DNA of 64,000 nt from Bacillota bacterium (GTDB lineage: Bacteria; Bacillota; Clostridia; Clostridiales; Clostridiaceae), in NCBI GenBank assembly GCA_030706015.1, contig JAUZPI010000004.1, forward strand, positions 60,870 through 124,869, in the 5' to 3' direction. This document shows, piece by piece, positions 1 to 7,878 of this stretch. The position numbers and the translations under genes are program-made. The notes beneath the pieces were generated by a model, which ran no database searches, was not told the origin of the DNA, and was given only the letters and a program-made list of their open reading frames with translations. Numbering within the stretch: the stretch's first letter is position 1; each line of letters starts with the position of its first letter.

Positions 1-7
1 GTTTCAT
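1..7 (-). CDS. start of a divergent gene running off the window
   Basis: Only the first two codons (ATG AAA) are visible on the minus strand. The call rests on a GGCGGTGAT ribosome binding site (positions 21 to 13) placed correctly before the ATG ending at 5. A gene divergent from a TetR regulator is often that regulator's target, but its product cannot be seen here. Confidence 0.25.
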
Positions 8-173
8 TTCATATCACCGCCTAATTTTTTCATCATATATATGTTTTTATAATATAAAAAAATTATACACTATTTTTGATTTATTTTGTATTAGATGAAT
101 TTAGTAGTGCTCACCAAAAATGCTCTATATATTTTTCTAATGAGAGAAAATAAACACTTTGAGGTGCATTAGT

Positions 174-818
174 ATGGGCATTAGTGAAAGAAAAGAGCGG
201 GAGAAGCAAAGGCGGAACAATGATATTATAGACGCTGCAGAAAGAGTATTTTTTTCAAAAGGAATAAATGATACCACTATGGACGATATAGCCAAGGAGG
301 CTGAATTGAGTAAAGGAACGTTATATCTTTACTTTAAAAATAAAGTTGATTTGATTTTTGCGGCGAAATTAAGAGGCTATAGTATACTTAAATCTATGTT
401 TGAAGAGGTACTTGCTTCAAAGGACACTGGTTTAAATAAGGTTTTAGCCTTAGGATATACATATTATAATTTCATTAAAAACTACAAAAACTACTACAGT
501 ATATTTGTTTATTGTAATTCCATTGATGTAACATTAAGAGAAGCTAGTAATTATAAGCAAGAGGTTCAAGCTTGTAATGATATACTGATATCAAATCTAT
601 CTAAGGTTGTTTCAGAAGGAATAGATGACGGTAGTATAGGAAAGGATAAAGAACCGGAAAAAACAGCAATAATTTTATCAGCTATGTTTTTAGGTACCGT
701 AGAAAACTTATTGAGAATGGAGAGTAGTACTACTGCCGCACATTTTTACGATAGGTTTACTACAGAAGAATTAATAGCTAGTACGGAAAAAATGATAAAG
801 GATTCTCTATGTAGTTAG
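174..818 (+). CDS. TetR/AcrR family transcriptional regulator
   Basis: A 214-residue one-component repressor. The N-terminal DNA-binding domain is clear (about residues 5-55 from this start): IIDAAERVFFSKG, then TTMDDIAKEAELSKGTLYLYFKNK, the classic TetR helix-turn-helix. The remaining helical part is the ligand-binding and dimer domain, which is not family-specific. A TTG start 15 bases upstream is possible, but the GAGGTG site at 161-166 fits the ATG at 174. It stands alone and is divergent from a gene that begins at position 7, so it may control that gene. The ligand cannot be predicted. Confidence 0.88.
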   Translation: MGISERKEREKQRRNNDIIDAAERVFFSKGINDTTMDDIAKEAELSKGTLYLYFKNKVDLIFAAKLRGYSILKSMFEEVLASKDTGLNKVLALGYTYYNFIKNYKNYYSIFVYCNSIDVTLREASNYKQEVQACNDILISNLSKVVSEGIDDGSIGKDKEPEKTAIILSAMFLGTVENLLRMESSTTAAHFYDRFTTEELIASTEKMIKDSLCS

Positions 819-829
819 AAATTAGTTAA

Positions 830-861
830 GGCTTGAAAGTGACCACTTTTAAGTCTTTTTT
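830..861 (+). terminator. terminator after the TetR gene
   Basis: A 12-bp stem with G-U pairs (GGCTTGAAAGTG with CACTTTTAAGTC) is followed by a run of six T, 12 bases after the stop codon. Confidence 0.75.
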
Positions 862-943
862 GTTTAGTAAATATAAATAAGCCGAGAAAGCTTGTTTAAT
901 CTTCTTTTATATAGTTAATAGAAATTTTCCGTAAGCCTTAACT

Positions 944-1315
944 TTACTTGCTGATTTCTGCTCTAATATAGGTATTACTTAACTGTTTTATTGTGATTGC
1001 TTTGTCCGGGTCAACATTAGGAATACTATAAACTTCGCGTTCAACTAAACTTTGATCTGCATCAAGACTTGTGCTTTGTGTTCTTCCCAAGTGTTTGTCG
1101 ACAGAGTTAACACTTTTATCTGTCACATTATAAGTCTTGTTGTTCCGTTTTACCCATACTGGAACATCTCCAATTTCTACTATAGTTTTTGCATTGTTGC
1201 TTATATTTATTTTAGATGAGTAATAAAAAACAAGTATGCCTATAATTATAACAGTGATTATACAAAATATAATTACTAACCTAGATTGGATAAGTTTAAT
1301 GTGTGACTTAACCAT
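944..1315 (-). CDS. small membrane-anchored protein, function unknown
   Basis: A 123-residue protein with one hydrophobic segment at about residues 13-32, a basic N-terminus, and roughly 90 polar residues that should lie outside the membrane. There is no lipobox and no cysteine in the outer part. Start supported by a GGAGGGGG site just before the ATG at 1315. I recognise no family. It is monocistronic and points toward the TetR gene, so the two end tail to tail. Being real is supported by the good start signal and by open reading frame length; the role is open. Confidence 0.6.
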   Translation of the reverse strand: MVKSHIKLIQSRLVIIFCIITVIIIGILVFYYSSKINISNNAKTIVEIGDVPVWVKRNNKTYNVTDKSVNSVDKHLGRTQSTSLDADQSLVEREVYSIPNVDPDKAITIKQLSNTYIRAEISK

Positions 1316-1687
1316 ATATTACCCCCTCCATAATTTATTAGAATTCAAATGAATTTCGTGTAATTAATGCAAGTACTAAAACGGCTCTTGATAAAAGCTT
1401 CTTGTTTGTTATACTATTCTTACTAAAATGTTGTATACTATGTAATAATTATGCAGAATATACAATGCCTTAACATATATTTCATATATGTACAAGCAGG
1501 AGATTGCATTTTATTAGTTTTGTAGCTTAATAAAATTATTTAATAAAAGAATACATCCGATAGAGAATATTTAAACCGAATTTCGAATAAATACATATGC
1601 TAAAGTTGTGGAGCGGTTAATTTGGGATTAAGAATAAACTTAAAGAGATCCGTATGAAAGAATTTATTAGGAGCGTTAATGAAACAT

Positions 1688-1713
1688 GGTACCCGGAATA
1701 AGGTATCTTTTTT
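1688..1713 (+). terminator. terminator-like hairpin with no upstream gene
   Basis: GGTACC pairs with GGTATC across an eight-base loop and is followed by six T. No coding sequence ends nearby on the plus strand, so it could end a small RNA or be the remains of a leader attenuator. The TGGTACCCGG at 1687-1696 loosely recalls the T-box antiterminator bulge, but the rest of a T-box is not visible. Confidence 0.4.
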
Positions 1714-1780
1714 ATTGTATCAGAAATCATGCTGGTTTTTAATAATATATACAGAAATATTTTTAGCATATTGCTGATTT

Positions 1781-1798
1781 GTCAACAAATGCGTTGAC
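1781..1798. promoter_or_regulatory. inverted repeat over the -35 of the pucR-like gene
   Basis: GTCAAC and GTTGAC form a perfect 6-bp inverted repeat with a six-base spacer. The right arm overlaps the -35 element, which is where a repressor or autoregulator would bind. Confidence 0.4.
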
Positions 1799-1822
1799 AT
1801 TTTGATAAATTAATAATAGTAT
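1794..1822 (+). promoter_or_regulatory. promoter of the PucR-family gene
   Basis: TTGACA at 1794-1799 and TAGTAT at 1817-1822 are 17 bases apart, a sigma-A type promoter with perfect -35. The start of translation is about 100 bases further on, leaving a leader that holds a short possible hairpin (CGTC near 1860 with GACG near 1875). Confidence 0.6.
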
Positions 1823-1929
1823 TATAATCAATAGAACTTCCACAAAAGTGTGAAACTCCGTCTGAAAGCTAAAGGACGAATTGCAGATATAAGACTCTAA
1901 AAATTCTTGAAAATAAAGGAGGTGTATTT

Positions 1930-3144
1930 ATGGCTATCACTTGTAATGATATTTTTGGATTGCCTGCTTTTGAAAAAATAAAGCTTGTAGCTGGGAGAAA
2001 TGGCTTGAATAGAATAATAAGCTGGGTACATGTAATGGAATATCCTGAGTATTGCAAATGGCTAAAGGGCGGGGAACTTCTTATGATAACTGGGACAGCT
2101 ATTAAGGGAGATAAAAACGCTCTTTTACATTTTGTTAAGGATCTAAATTCAAGAAATCTTTCAGGGTTAGTTATAAATATTGGTCCCTATATGCAAGAAA
2201 CGCCTAAAGAGCTTATAGAACTAGCAGATAGTTTTGACTTTCCCATATTTGAAATCCCTTTTGATGTAAAATTAATAGATATTAGCCAGAGTGTATGCAA
2301 AGCTATATTTATGAGTAAGGTAGAGCAGGAATCAATGGATGCCTTTATAAAAGATATAATCTTTGGTGACATAAATTTTAATGATGAAGTTTTAAACAGG
2401 GCTATTTTTTATGGATATAATCCTAGGAAGGTATACAATTCATTTGTTATTCAAATGAATAACTATGAATGCTTTGTCAAGGACGGAGAGGTATGGGATG
2501 AAGAGAAGTTTTTGAGAATAAAGCAAGATGTGGAGCAGATTATAATAGATGTTACAAGTAAGTGGAATAGGATACCAATCTATGTAAAATTAAGTGATTC
2601 CATCATAGTCATGGTTCCAGTAAATGATAATTCTAATAGTGTTAATGCAATGGCAGAAGAAATGCTTAAGAGCATAAGATACACAATCCCAAGTTTAAGC
2701 GTAAGTATAGGAATAGGGAGCTGTTGGAGGGAATTGAAAGATTTAAAATTCAGTGTCCAAAATGCACAGAAGGCTCTTAGAATTTTAAAGGTTTGCGGCA
2801 GCAGTAGTAATGTAATAAATTACAATGATATAGGTATATATAGGCTTCTTTTTGAAATGGATAAATTTCAAGAAATGAAAGCAATGTATCAGGAGAGGCT
2901 AGGTAAACTGCTGGATTATGATGCTAAAAATTCTACAGATTTAGTTAAAACTCTGGAAGTATTTGTAGAAGAGGGTGGAAACTTAGGAAGAGCGGCAGAA
3001 GTTCTTTATGTTCATAGAAATACATTAAAGTATAGGGTTAGAAGGATCCAGGAGATTTTACAATGTGATTTGAGAAATATAAACGACCTATTTAACTTTA
3101 ATTTGGCCTTGAAGATAGGCAAATTTCTAAGATGTATGAATTAA
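1930..3144 (+). CDS. PucR family transcriptional regulator
   Basis: A 404-residue activator-type regulator. The N-terminal PucR ligand-sensing domain (about 5-125) begins TCNDIFGLPAFEKIKLVAGRNGLNR. The middle (about 170-310) is the GGDEF-like domain usual in this family. The C-terminal helix-turn-helix (about 340-400) has the signature NLGRAAEVLYVHRNTLKYRVRRIQEI. Length is normal. Translation starts behind AAAGGAGGTG. The gene directly downstream is a decayed GABA-type aminotransferase, and PucR regulators commonly sit beside genes for purine, polyamine or GABA use, so that was probably its target. Now it may regulate something elsewhere, or only itself through the repeat at its promoter. Confidence 0.88.
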   Translation: MAITCNDIFGLPAFEKIKLVAGRNGLNRIISWVHVMEYPEYCKWLKGGELLMITGTAIKGDKNALLHFVKDLNSRNLSGLVINIGPYMQETPKELIELADSFDFPIFEIPFDVKLIDISQSVCKAIFMSKVEQESMDAFIKDIIFGDINFNDEVLNRAIFYGYNPRKVYNSFVIQMNNYECFVKDGEVWDEEKFLRIKQDVEQIIIDVTSKWNRIPIYVKLSDSIIVMVPVNDNSNSVNAMAEEMLKSIRYTIPSLSVSIGIGSCWRELKDLKFSVQNAQKALRILKVCGSSSNVINYNDIGIYRLLFEMDKFQEMKAMYQERLGKLLDYDAKNSTDLVKTLEVFVEEGGNLGRAAEVLYVHRNTLKYRVRRIQEILQCDLRNINDLFNFNLALKIGKFLRCMN

Positions 3145-3241
3145 CAGATATATAAATTGAATAGAGTATTTTGGCATATTTTATAATGCTGTGATCGCTA
3201 ATTAGTCATAGTTTATATAGTATGCTATATTTATTTTTTGG

Positions 3242-3547
3242 CTAAAAGGGGCAGTTAAGTGTGTATTTAGGACAAAAGGAGCACTTGTTAAAGATATTGC
3301 TGGGAATGTATTTGTAGATTTTGCAGGGGCTATTGGTTTACAAAATGTTCGACACTGTGATGATGGTGTTGTGGAGGCTGTAAAAGCTCAAGTAGAAAAA
3401 TATATACATCCATGCTTCCATGTTAGTAGGTATGAGCCTTATGTAGCTCTAGCTGCGAATAAAGTAGTTAACCCTTTTATTTCAAAAACTTACTCTAATT
3501 ATAGTGAATTTTTTAGTAAACAACCTAAAAAAGTATTAGATTTATGA
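3242..3547 (+). pseudogene. gabT: remnant of a 4-aminobutyrate aminotransferase gene
   Basis: An open frame without a start codon reads KGALVKDIAGNVFVDFAGAI, then GLQNVRHCDDGVVEAVKAQV and HPCFHVSRYEPYVALA. This matches the N-terminal portion (roughly residues 20-90) of class III GABA aminotransferases, including the D-FAGGIG-N-GHxHP region, with the glycine and histidine positions partly lost. After about 75 codons the similarity stops and 20 unrelated codons lead to TGA at 3545. The pyridoxal-phosphate lysine and the remaining 350 residues are missing. It follows the PucR gene in the same direction, so it is most likely the dead partner gene. Confidence 0.75.
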
Positions 3548-4222
3548 ATGAAGGACTTATTAAGTGATAAAGTGATAAATTTTTCGGTAATAACAGTATA
3601 AAATTACCAATTGTTTATTTATGCCCTTTATAAAAAAACAAATTTGTGAGATAATCAAATAATGGAATACTTAGGCCTATATAATGACAAAAATAAAACT
3701 GTTTTTTAAAAATAATTTAATAAGAAGGCACTTTATTAATAAGAAAATTAAAAAAATAGTTTTATTTTAACATTGTACAGGCTTTTAAAGTTTATAACAT
3801 TAAGTCTTAATTTGACATTGTAATAGAAAGCTAAATTTAAAATAAGGAATTCTTAACGTATCAATGGGGATAAGATTGATTCAAAATTGAAAAAATATAG
3901 TGAATGCATGCAAAAATAGATACACATAAATTATATGAGAGAGCTGATTCCGAGCCTGTTTTTGCCAGTATTCATAAATAGAGCAAGATTAATATCGTCA
4001 AAAAGGTATTTTAGTAATTTGAAGCTGGAAAAGTGATAATGAAACATATTTTACATATAATAGTATGAGAGTAACAGCAATTTAATTTAAACCTAGAAGA
4101 AAAAGTGACAAAAAATATATATGAAAAGTCCTGTTTTTGTTTAAATTTAGCTAAATATATAGTAATATAATAAGTAATGTATTGTTTTGTTAGTAAATTA
4201 TTAAGCGAAGGGTGGGCTAAGC
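3548..4222. other. 675-base gap without a recognisable gene
   Basis: Very AT-rich. All frames are broken by stops within short distances. It holds the 79-base imperfect palindrome at 3690-3768 and a TTGACA-like sequence near 3817. This may be degraded sequence continuing from the dead gabT. I see nothing else. Confidence 0.5.
3690..3768. repeat. 79-base AT-rich imperfect palindrome
   Basis: The outer arms (3690-3707 and 3751-3768) match at 17 of 18 positions as inverted repeats built round ATAAAACTGTTTTT and AAAAATAGTTTTAT. Inner sequence adds further pairing around TTTAATAAG and CTTTATTAA. It could be a miniature mobile-element relic or a large hairpin in RNA. No flanking target duplication is obvious. 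Confidence 0.45.
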
Positions 4223-5470
4223 GTGAAAAAGAGTAAGGGCTATACTATAGACATAAATAAGTTAATAGAGGATAAAAATCTGGAAATAGATTTTCAGCCA
4301 ATAGTATCTGTTATTAAAAAGTCTATCATAGGATTAGAAGCTATATGCGTAGGCAGCCGCGATGAAAACGGGGAGCTAATTCCTCATGATGTTTTAATAC
4401 AACAGGCTGAAAAACAAGGTATCGCCATTGAATTAGATAGATTGTATAGAGAAAAGGCAGTAGAAGAATTCGTTAATGCCTATAGCAAAAATAAAGAGCT
4501 GCTTTTATTTATAGATATAAATATATCTATAATAGATAAATTTGTGGGTTCAGGAATGCTTATGGATTTAGTAAATTCTAAGAATCTAGATCCTGAAAAT
4601 GTAGTATTAGAAATTGTTGAAGAAAAGATAGAAAGCATAGATGCTATGCAGCAATTTATAACTACATATAGAAGCCGTGGATTCTTAATATCACTAAAGG
4701 ATTTAGGTTCAGGTTTTGCTAACTTTGACAGAATATCTTATATAGAACCTGATATTATTAAAATCAACAGAGCATTAACTAAGGATATTGAGATTAACTA
4801 TTACACCCAAGAAATATTTAAGTCTTTAATAAATCTTTCCAAGAAAATAGGTGCTTTAGTAATAGCTGAAGATATTGAAAATCAGCTGGAAGCTATGATG
4901 GTTATTGAACTTGGAGCAGATATGGTTAAGGGAAGATATTTTGGTGAACCGGAAAAAATAGATAAGTTTAGTTATAAGAGCATAGAAGATAAGATAAATA
5001 AGACTGCATCAGAATATAAGAACTACATGACAGAAGCAATAAATATGAAAGAAGCTATTCATAAAGAGTATGATGGAATAATAAATACTGTATTGGATGA
5101 ACTTGCAAAAAGTAAAGAAGAGGATATGGATAAAATAATCAGCAAAGTGGTCAGCAACTACTCTGTGCTTGAATGTGTCTATATACTAGATGCTTCCGGG
5201 ACTCAAGTAACAGATACTGCAACTAGGTTCCGTAATATGGTTACTCAAAAAGCTCTTATATTCCAACCAGCCAAAATAGGAACAGACCATTCACTTAAGA
5301 AATATTATTATTTCTTAAAGAACATGGGACTTAATAGATACGTTACAGATCCATATATATCTTTGGCTACAGGAAGCTTATGTGTAACTATATCAGCTAA
5401 TTTTAAAAATGCAAATGATAAGGACTATATTTTATGTATAGACTTTCATCCAGATCAAATGACTATTTAA
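4223..5470 (+). CDS. EAL-domain protein with YkuI-like sensory C-terminus; active site altered
   Basis: A 415-residue cytoplasmic protein. Residues about 15-255 form an EAL domain (E39-A40-I41 for the signature). Several cyclic di-GMP phosphodiesterase positions remain: N100 in DINIS, E130 in LEIVEE, K180, and the glutamate in VIAEDIEN. However, the metal-binding DDFGTG loop reads KDLGSG (K159-D160), and the KxD motif reads KIN (N182). The C-terminal part (about 290-415) looks like the PAS/Cache-like domain of B. subtilis YkuI. Loss of one metal-ligand aspartate suggests weak or absent catalysis, so a cyclic di-GMP sensor role is plausible. GTG start behind AAGGGTGGG; single-gene unit with its own terminator. 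Confidence 0.85.
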   Translation: MKKSKGYTIDINKLIEDKNLEIDFQPIVSVIKKSIIGLEAICVGSRDENGELIPHDVLIQQAEKQGIAIELDRLYREKAVEEFVNAYSKNKELLLFIDINISIIDKFVGSGMLMDLVNSKNLDPENVVLEIVEEKIESIDAMQQFITTYRSRGFLISLKDLGSGFANFDRISYIEPDIIKINRALTKDIEINYYTQEIFKSLINLSKKIGALVIAEDIENQLEAMMVIELGADMVKGRYFGEPEKIDKFSYKSIEDKINKTASEYKNYMTEAINMKEAIHKEYDGIINTVLDELAKSKEEDMDKIISKVVSNYSVLECVYILDASGTQVTDTATRFRNMVTQKALIFQPAKIGTDHSLKKYYYFLKNMGLNRYVTDPYISLATGSLCVTISANFKNANDKDYILCIDFHPDQMTI

Positions 5471-5510
5471 TAAGTGAGTTTAAAAATTTACTTAGTACTA
5501 ATAATAAAAT

Positions 5511-5558
5511 AAAAAGGTTAGGCTTTCACAAAGTTTTCTAGAAAGCCTAACCTTTTTT
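5511..5558. terminator. bidirectional terminator
   Basis: A strong stem (AGGTTAGGCTTTC with GAAAGCCTAACCT) is flanked by A5 on the left and T6 on the right, so it can end both the EAL gene and the minus-strand gene that stops at 5573. Confidence 0.88.
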
Positions 5559-5572
5559 ACTCTATAAGGAAA

Positions 5573-5797
5573 CTATTTTATATTCTTTTTCTTTTCTTCT
5601 TCCATCTTATCCAGTCTGAAGTTTGCTAGTTGATAGCCCAAAGAAATAACGAAGTAAGCAATAGCATATATTACTATCTTTATAGGTGTACTTCTTAATG
5701 CTGGACTAATTGCTACAGTTAATACAGTAAAAATAATTGTACTTAGTATAACTATAATTGCAGCCTTAACATATTTGTTTTTAATATTATCGAACAT
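5573..5797 (-). CDS. small two-helix membrane protein, function unknown
   Basis: A 74-residue protein with two hydrophobic segments (about residues 11-32 and 38-55) and a highly charged C-terminal tail rich in Lys and Glu. Two adjacent ATG codons are available; AGGAGG lies five bases before the second one (5797), which I chose. No family recognised. It lies downstream of the GH13 gene on the same strand with a 91-base gap, so it might be cotranscribed, but its function is not implied by that. Confidence 0.6.
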   Translation of the reverse strand: MFDNIKNKYVKAAIIVILSTIIFTVLTVAISPALRSTPIKIVIYAIAYFVISLGYQLANFRLDKMEEEKKKNIK

Positions 5798-5891
5798 CAT
5801 ACCCTCCTAATTAAAGAACATCAGTATTGGTAATTCCAAAAGCAGTAAACTTAAGACTAATTATACACCTTATATTATAGCAAATACAATA

Positions 5892-7250
5892 TTATTTTAC
5901 CTTCATTATAAGAGCGCCACATGAAGGTATTTGAATACTTGATCTCTTGCCAGTAACTGAATAAGTGTAGCCAGCTTCGCTTAATAGATCAATTAGCATA
6001 GAACCATCAACTGGTAAATTAATTTCTACAGAAACAGGTGAGTCAGTCACGCTTACAGCTACTATAATACATTCATCTTCGTATTGCCTTGAGAATACAA
6101 AATGCTGATTGGCTACAAGTACCTGTCTATACACACCTTTTTGAAGCGCTTTTGAGTTTTTGCGTATATCGACTAGGAGGGATATAATATTGGCTAAATC
6201 TTTATTAGGACTATTTTGAGAAACATCAGCTAAGTCTAATTGGGGACGTAAAGCTATATCAGAATTATTGGATTTCACTCCTTCTATGCCCCATTCACTT
6301 CCATAGTATATAGAGGGTAAACCTGGCATAGTAAACAAGATTGCATGCAGTGGCCATAGATGATTAGGATCCTTCAATGTATTTACAATACGATTTACAT
6401 CGTGATTATCCACAAAATTATATAGAGGCAAGTTTTTGTATATACCACCATCGCCAAATTGACGATTTAAGGAGTAAGCAATTTCAAAATAGTTTTTATC
6501 GTTATGACTAGAATATAAGCCTTTATAGCATTCATAATTTGTAACAGCATCTAAGGAGTCTTTATTTGCCCATCTACTGTAATCACCGTGTATTACCTCT
6601 CCAAGCAAGAATAAGTCTGGTTTGATACTTCTGCAAAAGTAAGATAGCTCCTTTAAAAAGTTCAAATCAAGACAATCTGCTGCATCTAAGCGTATTCCAT
6701 CAATATCAAATTCATTTATCCAAAACTTAATAACATCAAATATGTAGTTTTTAACTTCCTGGTTATATACATTTAACTTCACCAGGTTATAACATCCATT
6801 CCAAGGGTCGTAAGAGAAAGGGTCGTTATAGGGACTTCTAGTGCAGAAGTTCAGGCCTGAAAACCAGTCGCAGTATGAGGAAGATTGGCCGTTCTCCTTT
6901 AAATCAATAAAGAAAGGGAAGTCTCTACCTACATGATTAAATACTCCATCTACAATAACTTTAATGTGACTTTCATGCAGTAATTGAACTAGTTTTTTGA
7001 AGTTTTCATTAGTACCTAGACGTCTGTCCACTCTGAGATAATCAATTGTATCGTAGCCGTGAGAAGTTGATTCAAATAGAGGGCCAATATACAATGAGTT
7101 TATTCCTAGGGACTTTAAGTGTGGTATCCAGGCTTGAATCCTTTCTAGTCTAGGGATAGGTTCAGAGATTAAATCATTTTCCAATGGTGCTCCACAAAAA
7201 CCTAATGGGTAAATATGATAGAAAATTGATTGTTGAATCCATGAATTCAT
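5892..7250 (-). CDS. alpha-amylase family (GH13) glycosidase, cytoplasmic
   Basis: A 452-residue enzyme for alpha-glucan or maltodextrin breakdown. All four GH13 motifs are present in order: DGVFNH, GIRLDAAD with the nucleophile aspartate near residue 188, LLGEV with the acid/base glutamate near 217, and FVDNHD with the third carboxylate near 283. There is no signal peptide, so it acts inside the cell, most likely on imported maltodextrins like neopullulanase or cyclomaltodextrinase-type enzymes, although it lacks their extra N-terminal domain. It stands apart from any sugar transporter in this window. Exact substrate is not determined. Confidence 0.88.
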   Translation of the reverse strand: MNSWIQQSIFYHIYPLGFCGAPLENDLISEPIPRLERIQAWIPHLKSLGINSLYIGPLFESTSHGYDTIDYLRVDRRLGTNENFKKLVQLLHESHIKVIVDGVFNHVGRDFPFFIDLKENGQSSSYCDWFSGLNFCTRSPYNDPFSYDPWNGCYNLVKLNVYNQEVKNYIFDVIKFWINEFDIDGIRLDAADCLDLNFLKELSYFCRSIKPDLFLLGEVIHGDYSRWANKDSLDAVTNYECYKGLYSSHNDKNYFEIAYSLNRQFGDGGIYKNLPLYNFVDNHDVNRIVNTLKDPNHLWPLHAILFTMPGLPSIYYGSEWGIEGVKSNNSDIALRPQLDLADVSQNSPNKDLANIISLLVDIRKNSKALQKGVYRQVLVANQHFVFSRQYEDECIIVAVSVTDSPVSVEINLPVDGSMLIDLLSEAGYTYSVTGKRSSIQIPSCGALIMKVK

Positions 7251-7476
7251 GATAAATACCTCCAGATTGTAATAATGTTAGTCTAATATTATGGTATCAA
7301 TTGTCACAATAACAGTCAATTTTAGATTTTAGTACAAAAGTTAAGAAAATTTTACAATACATTGTAGATATTTCGGAGAAAATGATGAAATGTTTTATGT
7401 AATCAATATTTTACATAAGGCTCATCCTATGAGCAGACTTCATATACTGCATTAAGGAAAAGAAAGGGGTGAACTC

Positions 7477-7731
7477 ATGATGTTCGGAAAAAGATGTGAA
7501 AAAGACGTAGAAGTAAAAGAAATTAGCACAAAAATAGTTACTGATCAGCAAAACTGTATAAAGGTCATGGATGGAGAAGGCAATTTAGTAGTTAAGGGTG
7601 GAACTGCAATTACTGGTTTTTTGGATATTGAAAAACTTATAACTATAGAAGATACTGTATTATTCTTAGAAAAGAAATATCCATTTGGCATTGTCATCTT
7701 AGCTATAGACACAGACCCAGAAAAAGAATAA
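7477..7731 (+). CDS. small protein of unknown function
   Basis: An 84-residue soluble protein containing one cysteine near each end of its first third (C7, and C28). It has no signal peptide or membrane segment. Predicted mainly beta and alpha mixture around QNCIKVMDGEGNLVVKGG and a C-terminal YPFGIVILAIDTDPEKE. Start behind AAAGGGGTG; two ATG codons in a row make the exact start uncertain by one residue. It is flanked by its own terminator, so it is a single-gene unit. No family recognised. Confidence 0.6.
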   Translation: MMFGKRCEKDVEVKEISTKIVTDQQNCIKVMDGEGNLVVKGGTAITGFLDIEKLITIEDTVLFLEKKYPFGIVILAIDTDPEKE

Positions 7732-7739
7732 TTGAATTT

Positions 7740-7774
7740 GATCGTTGACCACAAATTGGTTAACGATCTTTTTA
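7740..7774 (+). terminator. terminator after the 84-residue protein gene
   Basis: GATCGTTGACC pairs with GGTTAACGATC (one G-T pair) across a short loop, then five T. Confidence 0.85.
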
Positions 7775-7878
7775 TTATTATAGAAAGGTATGGATATATT
7801 TATGATATGATAATATAATATATCCATACTGGAATAAAATGTAATGGGACATATAGTTGTAATGGAAGGGGGAGGGCC

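Larger units (their letters stand above)
1316..1929. other. 614-base gap before the PucR gene
   Basis: No open frame here looks like a gene. The stretch is AT-rich. It contains a terminator-like hairpin at 1688-1713 without any gene before it, an inverted repeat at 1781-1798, a promoter at 1794-1822 and an untranslated leader of about 100 bases. The rest shows nothing I can name. Confidence 0.6.

Noticed and set aside
1618..1713. Functional T-box riboswitch
   Set aside because: Only a short bulge-like sequence and a terminator are seen; the specifier stem is absent, and no aminoacyl-tRNA synthetase or amino-acid gene follows directly.
1855..1930. Small riboswitch in the pucR leader
   Set aside because: The CGTC/GACG stem is short and the surrounding bases match none of the riboswitch consensus patterns I know (cyclic di-GMP, preQ1, guanidine, purine).
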